A stretch of 64,000 nucleotides of DNA from Cladorhizidae sp. MBARI D1340-BT2 (GCA_028752905.1 JAQNBH010000015.1:32075529-32139528); one strand, 5' to 3'; positions 1-11,822 are shown, counted from the first letter of the stretch. The notes: a model not told the origin generated them from the sequence alone. A program made the numbers and translations.

Positions 1-230
1 TAGGTCCATGCCTAGGGCCACAGGTAGGTTGAGCTTTTCAGCCACAAAGACCTTCTTCCTTACTTGGTATCCGTCCACCTCCAACTCAATCCGAGCTGAA
101 TGGTATTCAGTAACACCACCTGTTAGTCTCACTGCCCTAATCTTCCAACCAGTGCATTTGGTCTTGTCCATCACATAAGCTGTTACCACTGTCAGATCAG
201 CTCCCAGTCATCCACCTTGCAAGTCACTCT
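1..230 (-). pseudogene. Ty3/gypsy aspartic protease fragment
   Basis: Read on the minus strand, about 2-207 gives a retropepsin-like stretch. It starts with GADLTVV, the usual context after the catalytic Asp, and ends with a LPVALGMDL-like segment matching the conserved (I/L)LG-D strand of gypsy proteases. The catalytic DSG/DTG itself is not intact: the bases before GAD read in another frame, so a small indel is likely there. The piece continues off the left edge. In intact elements this enzyme cuts the Gag-Pol polyprotein. The family call rests on motif recognition only. Confidence 0.55.
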
Positions 231-650
231 GAACTCAGGCTGTGTTGTCCATCTCAGCCAATCCTATTCTGAGGACAAGTTTGAATTTATTCAGGAGCTG
301 ATTAACTGTATGTACTTCTCTCTTTAACCCCCAAACCAGACGCGATGCTTTGTGAGTGTTTGGGTGTAGGTCTCTACCTTCTGTCTTATTCAAGGTGAAG
401 TTTCTCACCTCCAACCAATTGGGTGTCGGGTCGCGTAAGTTCATGAGCATGTCTCTGGCTATCTTGAATTCCAACTGCTCCCATAATGACAAGTGCCAAT
501 TATAACCAAAAGTCCCCTTCCTCTCAATGATACGCCTTGATCTGAGAGGATCCGAATCTTTAGCCCGACGCCTGACCTGGTTTAAACTCCCCTGCTTAAA
601 CCCTCTTGTCAGACCGGAATCAACAACCACCTGGTTGTTGTTATATTGCC
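231..650 (-). pseudogene. gag-like or pre-protease ORF of a retroelement
   Basis: A 131-codon minus-strand ORF (235-630), basic and rich in Lys/Arg/Asn, ends just before the protease fragment and in the same direction. That is where the 3' part of gag would lie. I see no CCHC zinc knuckle or major homology region, so the gag assignment is by position only. It could be unrelated retroelement linker sequence. Confidence 0.3.
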
Positions 651-830
651 TAAATTCTTTCTACTAGAGTTCTTTCTCAGTTCTTAATTCAGTTCCTTCT
701 CTAACTCTCTCTCCTTTATCTATCTACTACAGTTCCTTTAATAATGTTCAGGTCGGATCATGGCTGATCTGCACTGACCAATCTGATGGCTCCTTTTAGA
801 CCAATCAGATGGTCGTGCTCTGTCTCTGCC
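651..830. other. gap between two minus-strand retroelement pieces
   Basis: No coding signal. The stretch is T/C-rich and holds a near-duplicate motif (gaccaatctgatgg at about 776 and gaccaatcagatgg at about 800). It separates the gag/protease-like piece from the RT/RNase H piece, in an order inconsistent with a single intact element. It may be a decayed LTR or 5' leader. Confidence 0.3.
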
Positions 831-1760
831 TCATCTGCCACAACATTCTGTGTGTTGTCTGGTGTTCGTGGTTCCCACATACGTTCCCATGGTTTCCATA
901 TAGGTGTTGATTTGTTTTGCTATACCGGTAAACAACATCTGTCGTATTCCTGGCTTCAGTAAGAGAGGTAGGATTCTCTGACACTCCCCATCCCTTGGAT
1001 TCTGGCTCATGGTCACGTGACAGTCCTTCTGCATTGGCGTTGGTAGTACCAGCTCGATGCATGACTGAGAATTGGAATGATTGCAGAGCCAGAGCCAACC
1101 TGGCCCGACGCCCGTGGGAGTCTTTGAGGTTCCCAAGGGGTAAGGGGGTTGTGGTCGGTCTCCACTGTTAATTTGGAACCCTGCAGGTATGTATTAAAAT
1201 GTTTGATTCCCTGAACAATAGCTAGAGCTTCACGCTCTATGGCGGAATAATTCTGCTCTCTTAGAATTAATTTTTTGGATCCGTAAGCTATCGGATGCTC
1301 TTCCCCTTGTTCATTATGCTGGCTTAATACATAGCCCAGCCCTGTCAGTGATGCATCTGTTTGTAATATGTATTCTTTTGACCAATCAGGAGTCGAAAGT
1401 ATGGGCTTGCTAGAAAGAGCTGTTTTCAAGCTGGTAAAAGCTTTTTCACATGCTGGGTTCCATGTAACCTTGTTACTCTGATGCTTCCTTGTCAATTTGG
1501 TTAGGGGTGTGGCTACAGTTGGGAATGATGGTATAAATCTCCTATAATAACCAAAGAGCCCGAGGAAAGCACATACTTGTTTTTTGGATGTCGGTCCAGT
1601 ATATATACTCTTGGATTGCTTTTACTTTGCATTCTATGGGTTTCAATTGTCCTGCTCCAACCACATAACCCAAATACTCGCAGCTGTTAACTGCAAAATC
1701 ACATTTACTCTTAATTAAGCCTGCTTTTCTTAGTCGGCTGAATATTTCCTTCACTCTGCC
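805..1760 (-). pseudogene. Ty3/gypsy reverse transcriptase thumb and RNase H remnant
   Basis: On the minus strand the order is RT thumb (SKCDFAVNSCEYLGYVV, about 1650-1710), then the connection (FLGLFGYYRRFIPSF), then RNase H. The RNase H part shows QTDASLTGLGYVL, the catalytic Glu in AIEREALAIV and TDHNPLT, and it ends in a HRAGTTNANAEGLSR-type tail near 1010-1070. The frame changes at least twice, near 1570 and near 1130, so this copy is dead. RT fingers and palm with the YxDD box are missing: the element is cut at about 1758, where an oppositely oriented pol begins. The family assignment is firm. Confidence 0.8.
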
Positions 1761-1790
1761 ACGCACGCCACCATCGCCGCACCCAGCATT

Positions 1791-4579
1791 GTGTGTCAAC
1801 CAGTACCTTTGACCGTAATCAAACCTCCTCAGGTAAACAATGTCTATGCCAACCTACTCGCCTCTAGGCCCAAACTCACTGAGTTGTCTTTTCGCAAGGA
1901 CAGGGTCCCCCATGGGGTCGAGCTTTGTATTGATACTGGTCAGTCTCCTCCTCTCCGCTCAAACTCGCTGTCGCAAAGGCTGCATTCAAAGAGATGGAAG
2001 ACCTTGGGATCGTCCGGCGCTCCTCCAGTCAATGGGCGTCCCCACTTCACATTGCACCTAAACCTGGTGGTGGTTGGCGCCCATGCGGAGACTTTAGACG
2101 TCTCAATGGCAGCATCAAGACTGACTGCTACCCGGTGCCTCACATCCAAGACTTCGCCGGCCAACTCGCTGGTATGACCATTTTCTCATCGATTGACCTG
2201 ATTAAGGGCTATCACCAGATTCCGGTACGTGCTATGGACATCCCCAAGACAGCAGTGATTACTCCTTTTGGCCTTTTCGAGTTTTTGCGAACACCTTTCG
2301 GCCTTGCAAACGCAGCCCAAGCATTTCAGAGACTGATGGACACGGTCTTGCGGGGTCTGCAGGGCATATTCATTTACCTAGATGACATCCTGGTAGCCAG
2401 TTCCTCCCCCGATGAGCATCTTCGGGATCTCACTGCCATTTTCGATCGCCTTGAACAGCACAGCCTCGTCATTCACCCAGGCAAGTGTGTCTTCGGTGTC
2501 GATGAGATAACCTTCCTCGGCCATGTGGTCAATGCCGAGGGCATACGACCCATGCCAACTCGTGTGATAGCCATACAAGATTTCCCCCGCCCGGCAGTAA
2601 TCAAGGAATTGCAAGCCTTCCTCGGAGTAATTAACTTTTACCACAGGTTTGTACCTGCCGCTGCCCAGCTACTTCATCCTCTCTACACTGCTTTGGTTGG
2701 CCGTCCCGCCAGGACCTCTTCGGTGAAATGGTCGACCACCATGGACAAAGCATTCCGTGATGCAAAGACTGCTCTGGCCTCTGCTGCCCTCCTGGTCCAT
2801 CCCCGTGCAGATGCTCCCACGGCTGTAACCGTTGATGCTTCAGATATGGCCATTGGAGGCACTCTTGAGCAATTCACAGATGGCCTCTGGCGACCGCTGG
2901 CCTTCTTCAGCCGCAAGCTCCAGCCGGCCCAGACCAGATATAGTGCATTCGACAGAGAATTGCTTGCTGCCCACGCTGCTATCCGTCACTTCAGGTATTT
3001 CCTGGAAGGACGCCAGTTCTCACTGTTTACCGACCACAAACCACTCACGTTTGCCCTCGGTAAGATCTCGGATGCCTGGTCTGCACGACAACAGCGCCAG
3101 CTCTCAGCGATCTCAGAATTCACCGTGGACATTAGACACGTGGCAGGCAAGGACATAGTGGTAGTAGATGCTCTTTCCCGTGCTGCCATTTCGGCCATCA
3201 GTGGAGGCATTGATTTCTCCGCCCTTGCAACCGCACAGCTCGCAGACCCAGTCGATATGGCTGCCTGCCGGACAGCAATCACCGGCCTTCAACTTTAGGA
3301 CATTCCCTTTGGACCCAATCACACAACCCTGTTGTGTGATGTGTCTCTTGGTCGACCATGTCCCCTCATACCTGTCTCTTTCTGCTGTCGCATTTTCGAC
3401 ACCCTTCATGGCCTCAGCCATCCAGGCATATGGGCAACCCGCAAGCTGGTAGCCCGCAAGTAGGTCTGGCACGGCCTTGGTCGACAGGTCGGAGAATGGG
3501 CCAGGACATGCATCGCTTGCCAACGAGCCAAAGTCAACCTCCACCATCGTGCTCCACTATCTGAGTACAACGAGCCCATACTCCGATTCGACCATGTGAA
3601 TGTGGATCTCGTAGGGCCACTCCCACTCTCTAAAGGTTTCACCCACCTCCTCACAGTAGTGGACAGAGTCACTCGCTGGCCAGAAGCAATTCCCCTGGCT
3701 AGCACAAGTACCAAAGACGTGGCTGATGCCTTCTTGAGTGGATGGATTACTCGTTACGGCCTTCCCTCCGATGTCTCCTCTGACAGAGGACCCCAGTTCA
3801 CATCTCAACTCTGGCAAGATCTCTCCAACCTCCTCGGAACCAAACTGCATCGGACTACGGCTTACCACCCCCAGGCGAATGGCCTTGTGGAAAGGTTCCA
3901 TCGAAGCATGAAAGCGTCCCTCAAAGCACGCTGTCAATCGCCGTCGTGGACATCAGACCTTCATTGGGTCATGCTAGGACTCCGGACCATGCCGAAGGAG
4001 GACCTAGGTACATCCCCAGCAGAGCTAGTGTTTGGATCGCCACTCACTGTCCCCGGGGAGTTTGTGGGCCATGGACTGGGCGAACCAGTTCCGGAACTTC
4101 TCCGCCGCCTCCGTGACAATGTGGCAGAACTCAGACCGGTCCCCCCAGTCCACCATAGCTCTCCCACAACCTCAATTCCGACCTCCCTCTCTTTGGCCAA
4201 ATTTGTCTTCATTCGTCACGACAGCCACAAGTCGCCCCTACAGCCGCCTTACGATGGCCCATTTCGTGTATTGACCACAGGGGACAAATTCTTCAAAGTC
4301 CAGGTCGGCCATCGCGAGGAGACCATCTCGATCGATAGGCTGAAAATTGCACATGTTGATGAGTCTGCCGAGGTTCAAGTGGCACAGCCACCACGCCGTG
4401 GTCGCCCCCCTCAACGTCCCCTAGCACAGCCCACTGTCCTGCCAACTCAACACTCCCCGGACACATCACACGGGATACGAAGTACCCCAATCCTAGGAAC
4501 TACACGCTCCGGACGAAGATTTAAGAACACTGACAAGGTTTTTGGACTGAGCTACCCGTGGACGATACAGCTTCATTAA
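1791..4579 (+). pseudogene. Ty3/gypsy pol (RT, RNase H, integrase), degraded
   Basis: A plus-strand pol. The pre-RT segment (RKDRVPHGVELCIDTG) lies in one frame, and RT resumes in another after a frameshift near 1970. RT shows the FSSIDLIKGYHQI, TPFGLFEFLRTPFGL and YLDDIL active-site motifs. RNase H shows VDASDMAIGG, FDRELLA and TDHKPL. The integrase has His/Cys zinc-finger remnants (LHGLSHPG and CIAC), the D-D-E triad contexts (VDLVGPL, SDRGPQF, GLVERFH) and a GPY/F-type module (YDGPFRVL). Two in-frame TAG codons, at 3296-3298 and 3461-3463, split RNase H from integrase; otherwise the frame stays the same. No gag or protease is seen upstream because the element is truncated head to head with a minus-strand relative. 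It is certainly of this family and non-autonomous as it stands. Confidence 0.92.
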
Positions 4580-4594
4580 GATCAAGTCAGTTCT

Positions 4595-4810
4595 GGGGGG
4601 AGCTGTGTGGCGGTGCAATTACGGAACAGTAATCGGGACATAACTTCCTTGACTTGTAATAATATAAATTCGAATTGATGATCACCTTTTGTTCGTTGTA
4701 TTGATATTCTGTCTTTCTCATGAAGATTCAATTCTCTTTCTCTATCGGATACAAACGGTGACGCAGAACCTCGCAGGGAATCCTAAACATAGACTTCCCT
4801 ACAATATTAC
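4595..4810 (+). repeat. probable 3' LTR with polypurine tract
   Basis: About 15 bp after the pol stop lies a purine run (ggggggag, about 4596-4603). It is followed by a TGT start and roughly 200 bp of non-coding DNA ending near ccctaca/ttaca. This is the expected polypurine tract plus LTR arrangement of Ty3/gypsy elements. No matching 5' LTR is in the window, so the right edge is a guess. Confidence 0.5.
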
Positions 4811-6210
4811 ATTTCCTATACTATTATAGGCCACTAGCAGAACCACAAGATGAAAGACTCCAAAAAGCCGCTTGTGTTGCAACCTCATCCCGACCACTAT
4901 CTGGGTACATCACTTCCCAAAATATCCTGCATGTATTTATAAAGGCAGCAAAAATTACGAGACCACAACAAACCAAAAGCACTAACAAAAAACAAAAAAA
5001 ACAAAAAAATTACTATATATCGAAACAACAAGTCTAAAATAAAAAATAACAAGAGCAGGTACAACGCAGATCAAGAATATTTACTCTTCCCAATTTATTG
5101 GTATTTACAATTAAAAAACAACTATATATAGGTATGGAGTTGTATTAAGTACGAATGATTAGCCTGTTTCTATGAGGCTTTCATATGACATATGAAAAAA
5201 TCCTATTACAAAAGGCCAGGACTGTCTAGTCATCTGATGCTGTTCTCTCATCCAGTGTTGACCTTGCCAATATTTTTAATCAAGAATTCTGCCATTATCC
5301 ATATTCATACTATATCAAAGCATCTTGTGACAATTTGATATGGAGAGCAGTGTAAGCAGCAATCATTTTAGCACAGTAAATGCAACATGCATGAAACATG
5401 ATCCATTTCTTCAGCTTTGAAGTTCTTTTGAGAGTCTTCCACTTGGATTTAGACAGATGGCTCTCGTTATTTTTCACTCACTCCTCTTCTTGGGCATTTT
5501 GTGTGGATGTGGGGTTGGTTGGTGGACAATAAATTGGGTCCGGGTTGACACTTAGTGCTGGTCAACAGTTGAGGAATATATATGCAGGTGTCAAGTTAGT
5601 TGGTGCTGGATCATTGTCCATTATGTTCACAAAGCACTCATTTATTCACTAGCTAATCACTCATTCAATCTTACCATCTTCATTCAGGAAAGCAAATTAA
5701 ACTTGTCCCAGTGTCCTTCTCATCCTGACAGCTGATGAGTAGCTTCTGTGATCGCTTGAATGACTGAAGTGGCCTCTTTTAAGCAGTGACCTCTACATCT
5801 TCAGAACCATCCGCCTTTTCAATTTGAAAAACACAACAATCGACTCCTTTGATCTGTAATAAGCTCTCCAATATTCCACATGAATAATTATTTCAGTTTT
5901 AAGATGAACAATTCCGACAACTTTTCCATTGAAGTTCACTTATAGAACAAGAGGAGCTAATACTAATAATGGCATGTGCAGCTGTGTGATTGCTACTCAA
6001 TGGTGGTAGTTATTCAAGACTATTTTCGTTGCATCATTACCTCATTCATGGCCAGAATGACCACTTGTGTTAGAACCTACCAATTGTTGCCTCATGAGTT
6101 GGTTTAAATTTTGTCTCAAATGGCGATGAAATAGTGTAACAGTTTACTTTTAAACGGTCATGACTGTCACGTGATCTGACTTGCCAATACTTACAATGAC
6201 CTTCTCAATA
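4811..6210. other. AT-rich stretch, no gene seen
   Basis: No ORF with coding character and no tandem array was recognised. An A-rich tract (about 4980-5050) may be an old retroposon tail. At about 6175-6225 there is a piece (caatgaccttctcaataatc) that recurs near 12715 and 23915. Confidence 0.4.
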
Positions 6211-6554
6211 ATCAACTTTTTAAATTAATTAATTATTATTTATTTTATTTATTGTTACTAAAAATTTATATAATACATAACATTTAAAACACAATAATTA
6301 ATGAAAGTCTAATTGAAAGTCTAATGAAATAAGTCCTCCAGGCTGGAGTCATTGCCCAGTGTTCCCACAATGCACGCGCTGTTCCCCCTCTGTATGGCAA
6401 CTGCCAAACGTTGGATCAGGAAGGGGAATGACCTGCTCTCCCCTGTTGTTCTGCTCACTCTGCGGCCAAGCTCTTTCAAAAAGGGTAAAGTACCCAGGCC
6501 AAAAGTCCCTGATGTCTCCACAGCCACTGGTTGGAAGAAGTGAGAAGGGTCCAT
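6211..6554 (-). pseudogene. C-terminal fragment of an RLE-type non-LTR retrotransposon
   Basis: A minus-strand ORF (6321-6554) reads PVAVETSGTFG, PFLKELGRR, FLIQRLAVAIQRGN and GTLG. This is the same C-terminal segment as in the longer plus-strand copy near 8640-8830 (PVAVETCGSFG, FFRELGRR, LLQRISVAVQRGN). The AT-rich stretch on its 3' side (6215-6300) fits a retroposon tail. It is severely 5'-truncated, typical of target-primed reverse transcription. The two copies are clearly related but diverged, so they are separate insertions of one family. Confidence 0.75.
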
Positions 6555-6559
6555 GTGGT

Positions 6560-7930
6560 GTTTTTTTCCCTTTTTTTGTTTATTGTGTTTTTTTGTTGCT
6601 TATTCATATAGTTTATAGAACCCCCTCAAGTTCAAATGTTCAAGTGATGACTAGGGAAATGGACTTGAAAGTTTAGTTCTTGATTGAAGAAGCCCAATAT
6701 AATAGTAGCCCAACTTCAACAGCGATTTCTCAGAAACATGTTTTTTTGAAGGAAAAGAAAGATATCTCAAGGAAATATTTATGTATACCTGCTTCATTAT
6801 ATATCATTTTGTAGCTCTATCTTTGCCCTACCTTTTAAGTTAGAAGTTTTTCAATTTGGAAGTAGTGGTCCAATTTTATAGTCTTGTGTATATACCCTAA
6901 TATGCCCATATATTGGTTGACCTTGTCATGAAAACTCCTTAGTTTTGAGTCAAATTTTTGAACTTAAATTGTGCTTTAGAGGTTCCTCTACTACATTCAT
7001 AAAAGGGAAGTGTGTATAGTGTATATTATCTTAGGAGAGGGAATTCTTTTTGTGACTCTGTCAGAATTTTTTCAAACCTCTATACTTTACTGAAACTTGC
7101 ATATCATTAGAAAGCTCGTGCAGAGAGCTGTATTCTGGTATCAAAATGAGCTGTAGGGGGTGAAGGACAGCAAAGTTATGCATGTTTTCATAAATATGTT
7201 TTTATGGCCTTAATAAGTGCCTATTCAATCTTAAATTACGGACAAAATCAGCACAAATATAGTCATCAGCATGATACATCTTAAAAGAAAATAACTCTAC
7301 AATATTGACAAGTCGGACGATACAGGAAGGTCGTTTCCTGCCCAAACACTGAATGTACCTCTATCACGAATGTGGACAAAGCAAGGAACACTGTTTGCAA
7401 CCACACTGTAGTAGCTAGCTTGCAAGTGTACATGCATTGGGTGCTGTGTGAAGAAGATGGGGATGGATATAAAAGATATGATAAACTCATTTCCTTTTGG
7501 TATTTCCTTTTGGTATTTGTGAAGATAAAGATTGTGTTAGAGAACACGCCTTCAATACCACATCAAAGCTGACGAATTCTGGCATTCTGAATAGAAACTA
7601 GTGGATTGCTCTCAATTTACTAGAATGCACTGAGAATAGGGGGTAATTGTGGAATAAAGATGGTGTAATATTCTATATACAAAAATCCTGTTGGCTACAA
7701 GTGAGTAGATCCTAATGGTTATAGTGTTGGTAAAGGTACACATATCAGTCTTCATATGGTCATTGAGCTGTGAATCTTTGCCCTCAACCTTGCACTCGTT
7801 GGGACGAGACTAGAGCGAAGCCACAGTTGGTCATATGATCATCTAACAGTTCCCTTCCAGTCACAGCCTCTCTCAACATCACATCTCGTGTGTATATAGA
7901 GCTTGGATTTCTCATGGACCTAGAAAAAGT
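6560..7930. other. non-coding stretch, no gene seen
   Basis: AT-rich single-copy-looking DNA. Short ORFs near 7281-7572 occur on both strands without a recognisable domain, and I do not treat them as genes. Confidence 0.4.
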
Positions 7931-7934
7931 TATT

Positions 7935-8876
7935 CAATCTTATTCACCATATCCTCCCCCCTCGGTTTAGTGCTGTCCAGTACCCTGAGATTGAGGTTGC
8001 CCTTTCACTCTGGGGTGATGACCTTGTCTTGCCTCCTCCAGCCCCGCCTGCTTCCCATCAGCAGAAATCGTGGGACATGCCTCGTATTTTGGAAAGGGCA
8101 GAGTCACTTTTGCGGAATGCTAGTGACCCCCAAACCAGAGCTCGTCTCCTCGCCGTGTCTGCATGTGAGTCAGGTGCCTGGCTTAATGCCCTGCCAATCT
8201 CCTCACTGGGTCTCCGAATGAGCGATGAGGTAGTTCGAATAGCAGTTGGGCTACGTCTTGGAGCACCCCTGTGCCAGCCACACTCTTGTAGTTACTGTGG
8301 ATCGGATGTCAACCAGTTTGGTACACATGGGTTGAGCTGTAGGCACAGTCAGGGAAGGCTTTCTCGCCATGGTGCTTTAAATGACATCATCCACCGGTCA
8401 TTAACTGCTGCAAATGTCCCTTCCCGGCTGGAGCCCTCAGGTCTGCTTCGGTCCGATGGAAAGAGACCTGATGGCATGTCCATCATTCCATGGTCAAGTG
8501 GTAGACTATTGGTATGGGATGCAACCTGCAGTGACACCTTTGCCCCATCCAACCTTTTGGCTGCAGTCACTGAGGCTGGTGCAGTGGCAGCACAGCGGAG
8601 ATTTTGAAGGGTGAAAAGTACGCCCACCTGGACTCGGCATACAAGTTTGTACCTGTGGCGGTAGAGACGTGTGGATCCTTTGGGCATCAAGCAAAGGCAT
8701 TCTTCAGGGAGTTGGGACGCCGCCTGAGGTCAGTGACTTATGAAGAGGACTCCCATCAACATCTTCTTCAGCGGATTTCTGTGGCTGTGCAGCGTGGGAA
8801 TGCAGCCTCAGTAATGGGATCTTTGCCATCAGGGTTGGGGACGAGCCATTTCCCTAGTCATCGCATGAACTTTTAA
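7935..8876 (+). pseudogene. 3' part of an RLE non-LTR retrotransposon (zinc finger plus endonuclease)
   Basis: The frame opens near 7945 (no true ATG) and runs to 8607. It shows a CX2CX9HX3C finger (CSYCGSDVNQFGTHGLSC, about 8287-8340), then RPDG and, 15 residues after its Asp, VWDAT. This is close to the PD-X12-14-D signature of the restriction-like endonuclease in R2/NeSL/HERO-type elements. The reading continues in another frame from about 8604 to 8876 (PVAVETCGSFG to AVQRGN), so a frameshift sits at about 8600. The RT itself is missing, so the copy is 5'-truncated. The endonuclease call is my inference from motif order; that this is the C-terminal part of a retroposon is more certain. Confidence 0.75.
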
Positions 8877-8924
8877 ACTTTTTAACTTGAGGTATGGCAT
8901 GTTGTTCTCTGTCATAATTATGAT

Positions 8925-9015
8925 AATAAAAATTATAAAAAAACTATAAAACAAACAAAAAATAAAAAATAATAATAAAAAAATTTCATGCTATTTTATT
9001 ATTATATTAATTTTT
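8925..9015 (+). repeat. A/T-rich tail of the non-LTR element
   Basis: About 90 bp of A-rich and T-rich runs start 50 bp after the last open codon of the retroposon copy. This is where its 3' end should be. I saw no clear target-site duplication. Confidence 0.5.
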
Positions 9016-10553
9016 TCATTTCAGTTCAACTTCCTTCTCCCACCTGGAAAGCACTGTGGGTTTCCAGCCCTGCATTAGGTCAAGACTTGTTCACTGCTTC
9101 TCAATACAGCCATACACAGAATAGGCTGCGCCACAGTCTCCCAAGTTTATTCTAGACAGATCATAAACTTCTAACTTGCTCAGTAAGGAACTTGTACTTG
9201 GAGGCCATCTTGATATATATGGAACTCTATTGAGGAATAACAACACAGTGTAGTTCTAGTCAGATATCATGACAGATAAGATTGCCCATTGCATAACCTT
9301 CCATCATTATAATTTGGTTGTGTACAGAATGATAATCTTTTAGCAAATGTAAGAAAACAAAAAACTAATATATACCATCGCACTATGTCTAAGACAAAAG
9401 TTTAAAGCAGAGAAATCTACCAGACCCAGGAGTGACTGTTTTCTCAATAGTGAAGGGGTTCAGAGTGATTCCAGATAAGCACAGGTGGCTGTGCAGCTCA
9501 ACCCCCCCCCCCCCCCCCTGAGAAGAGATTCCATGGATCATGTCAATTTCACAGACGAGACTCAAGTAAATCTTTGCGGGTTTATTTATTTATTTTTAAT
9601 TTTAACCAGGGTCAATTATCACACTATCAAACTTCCTTGAGGTTAAATTGTTATTACTACCAAGTACACGCACGACTCGGTCCACCAGGGTACATTATCA
9701 CAGTATCATGACTTACTTGTTCCTGGAGCTTCATACAGTGAAAATTGTCCATTACTGTTATTGCAAAGACGGTATCTTAGATCAATTTCACGGCAAATAA
9801 GTTTGAAAGCTCTGGATGTTTCCCCATGACGCTGAACCACAAAAACTACTTGGGAGTGGGTGCTGATGCACGCCTTTCATTCATTTGAACTTTTTTTGCC
9901 AATAGCTTTCTAAGTTTTCTGTGTAATTACTGGATCCTTGAAAAACAAGTGATTCACTGTTTTGACCCCCCCCCCCCCCAATCGCATTGATCCTACTCCA
10001 ACCTCACATGACATTGTAGTGTATTAGATAAGCAGCAAGGTTGCAGCATCCCTTCTGTCCACTACTTCCATGATACCAAGTGCCGTGTGTGGGAAGTGTC
10101 TATATACCAATCCCCAAACCCAAACCTGAGCCTGATGATACAATTTCGAAAGGGAAGTGAATTCTACTCTCATGAAATCTGTAAATGAATGGGACAGTCT
10201 CCTTTGGCTTGTGTCTGAAGCATGACTTATCGATCTGGACAATATGAGGGTAGCACCTCCTAACATGAGGTCGCCATGGTTACAAGTCTCCAACCACACA
10301 TATCTCCCATGGCCATTCGATTGCAAATGGCCTACTAACTTCAGCCTCCTGTGCTGCCTGGGTGACTGAGTATTTATGGCTCCACCGATACTATGAAAAT
10401 TTTGAGAGGGCATTTTCGTATATGAAAAAAGACACTTCCCTCAAGGAGACTGATTTCCTGCAGGTGTTGTTGTCCATACTCCACCACCTAATGTAACATT
10501 GATATATGCATTGCCGACCAAATAATATAATACACATTGTTAAAAGTCACATT
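9016..10553. other. non-coding stretch with poly-C tracts
   Basis: Contains C17 (9502-9518) and a second C run near 9966-9980. A 129-codon minus ORF (10024-10413) lies in ordinary-complexity DNA, but I recognise no domain and see no splice context that would make it a gene. Confidence 0.4.
9502..9518. repeat. poly-C tract (C17)
   Basis: One of about ten C or G homopolymers of 14 bp or longer in the window. Others start near 25384, 29381, 30743, 43135, 54347, 54832, 56387, 56587 and 57845. Confidence 0.9.
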
Positions 10554-10703
10554 TTAGCTGTACTTGTCCTCAATGACTCCATGTTTCTGCTTGTTTAGGG
10601 CAGAACAACATGTTGGCAAACGTTGTGGGATGACAACAGTCAGGCCCTTCTGTTGTAGAAAAGCAATTGCATTATCTTCTGGACTTGACAGTACAGGTCC
10701 CAA
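10554..10703 (-). CDS. probable last coding exon of an unidentified gene
   Basis: The minus strand has a good acceptor (pyrimidine-rich, cttgcag) followed by exactly 50 codons ending in TAA (plus-strand tta, 10554-10556). The peptide begins LGPVLSSPEDNAIAFLQQ, contains VVIPQRLPTCCSAL and ends EDKYS. It reads like real protein, with no low complexity and no internal stop. It is not part of striatin, whose stop codon lies at 11823. The frame also does not fit splicing from the preceding striatin exons. No upstream partner exon is convincing between 10710 and 11800. It may be the end of a small neighbouring gene, or a relic. I do not recognise the family. Confidence 0.4.
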   Translation of the reverse strand: MGPVLSSPEDNAIAFLQQKGLTVVIPQRLPTCCSALNKQKHGVIEDKYS

Positions 10704-11822
10704 CTGCAAGATACGAATGCTATAAGTGAAGTAGTCACTCGACTCAGAAAAACTACAGCCTAGCCTAACTAGCTAGCTTGAGCTATATACTAACTTACAG
10801 CCGATTATGAATTATATGCCGTTACTTCAAAGAAGTCGGATACAGCGATCATGAACCCTGGTAATAATGCAATTCAATGGAATCTAGAAATAAATAAACG
10901 CGCGAAAAATTTACGCGAGTCTGGTACGTGAAATTGACTGTTGCGTGAGTCCCGGTTGTCCGTTTAGTTGACAGTCCTCTAATAAATTTAACGAATAATG
11001 GTAAATCGGCCACCTCCAGAGGTTGAATTGGGTTGGGAGACTGGATCCATATGGCCCTCCGCAAATTAATGGTTAATCTTCATGCACAGACAGGTGGATT
11101 GCAGAATTAATTGTTCATGAAAAAAATGCTATATACATAGTTCTCCATAAAACATCATGGCAATTCAAACCATGAGCTTTGCTCTAGCCCTAGCTTGAAG
11201 CACAAATCCAGTACTGATCTGTACAGTACTGCCAGAATGCCAGAGTCAAAGATATTCTCCCACCTTCAGCTACTAGACAACACTGGATGCTATATATACC
11301 ATATAAAGCTATAAAACATAACACAAGGAAGGAGGATTTCAGTCCACCATTTGGGACACCACCAGGAATGCCAGCTTACAAGTAAAATGTTGTCAAAAAT
11401 TATAGTGAAAAGATGTCATTGTGTACAAATTAGAATGAGTTAAGAATATATAATATACTGTACATATATATATTCACACAGAGTGACGCCACATCATAGA
11501 AATAAATAACAGAAGGGTGGGTACAAATTGACTCCAATTTAACCATAATACCACCGTTGAGTTCAAAAACAAAAACGAAAAGCAAACAAAAAAGAGAGAA
11601 TTATATCTAATTAATGCGTATTGTCTACATCATTTAATTTCTTGTGTATATCTACAACAGTTTGCATACTTTCCATAGCTCCAGAAAAATAACATACTCC
11701 TACTAATTATATTCGCCAAGCCAAGCTCCATGTTTGGACGAGCTCACACCGTTTCTGAGCTCAAAAAAACACACAAAAAAAAGTCCTTCTTCCCTCTTCT
11801 CTGCACTCATCCATTCACTATC
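10704..11822. other. striatin 3' flank / 3' UTR region
   Basis: AT-rich DNA downstream of the striatin stop codon, presumably containing its 3' UTR. No clear minus-strand AATAAA signal was pinned down. A short minus ORF (10849-11064) has no recognisable domain. Confidence 0.4.

Noticed and set aside
10024..10413. 129-codon minus ORF
   Set aside because: Moderately long, but no family is recognised. It has no acceptor/donor context linking it to the exon at 10554, so it was left as unsupported.
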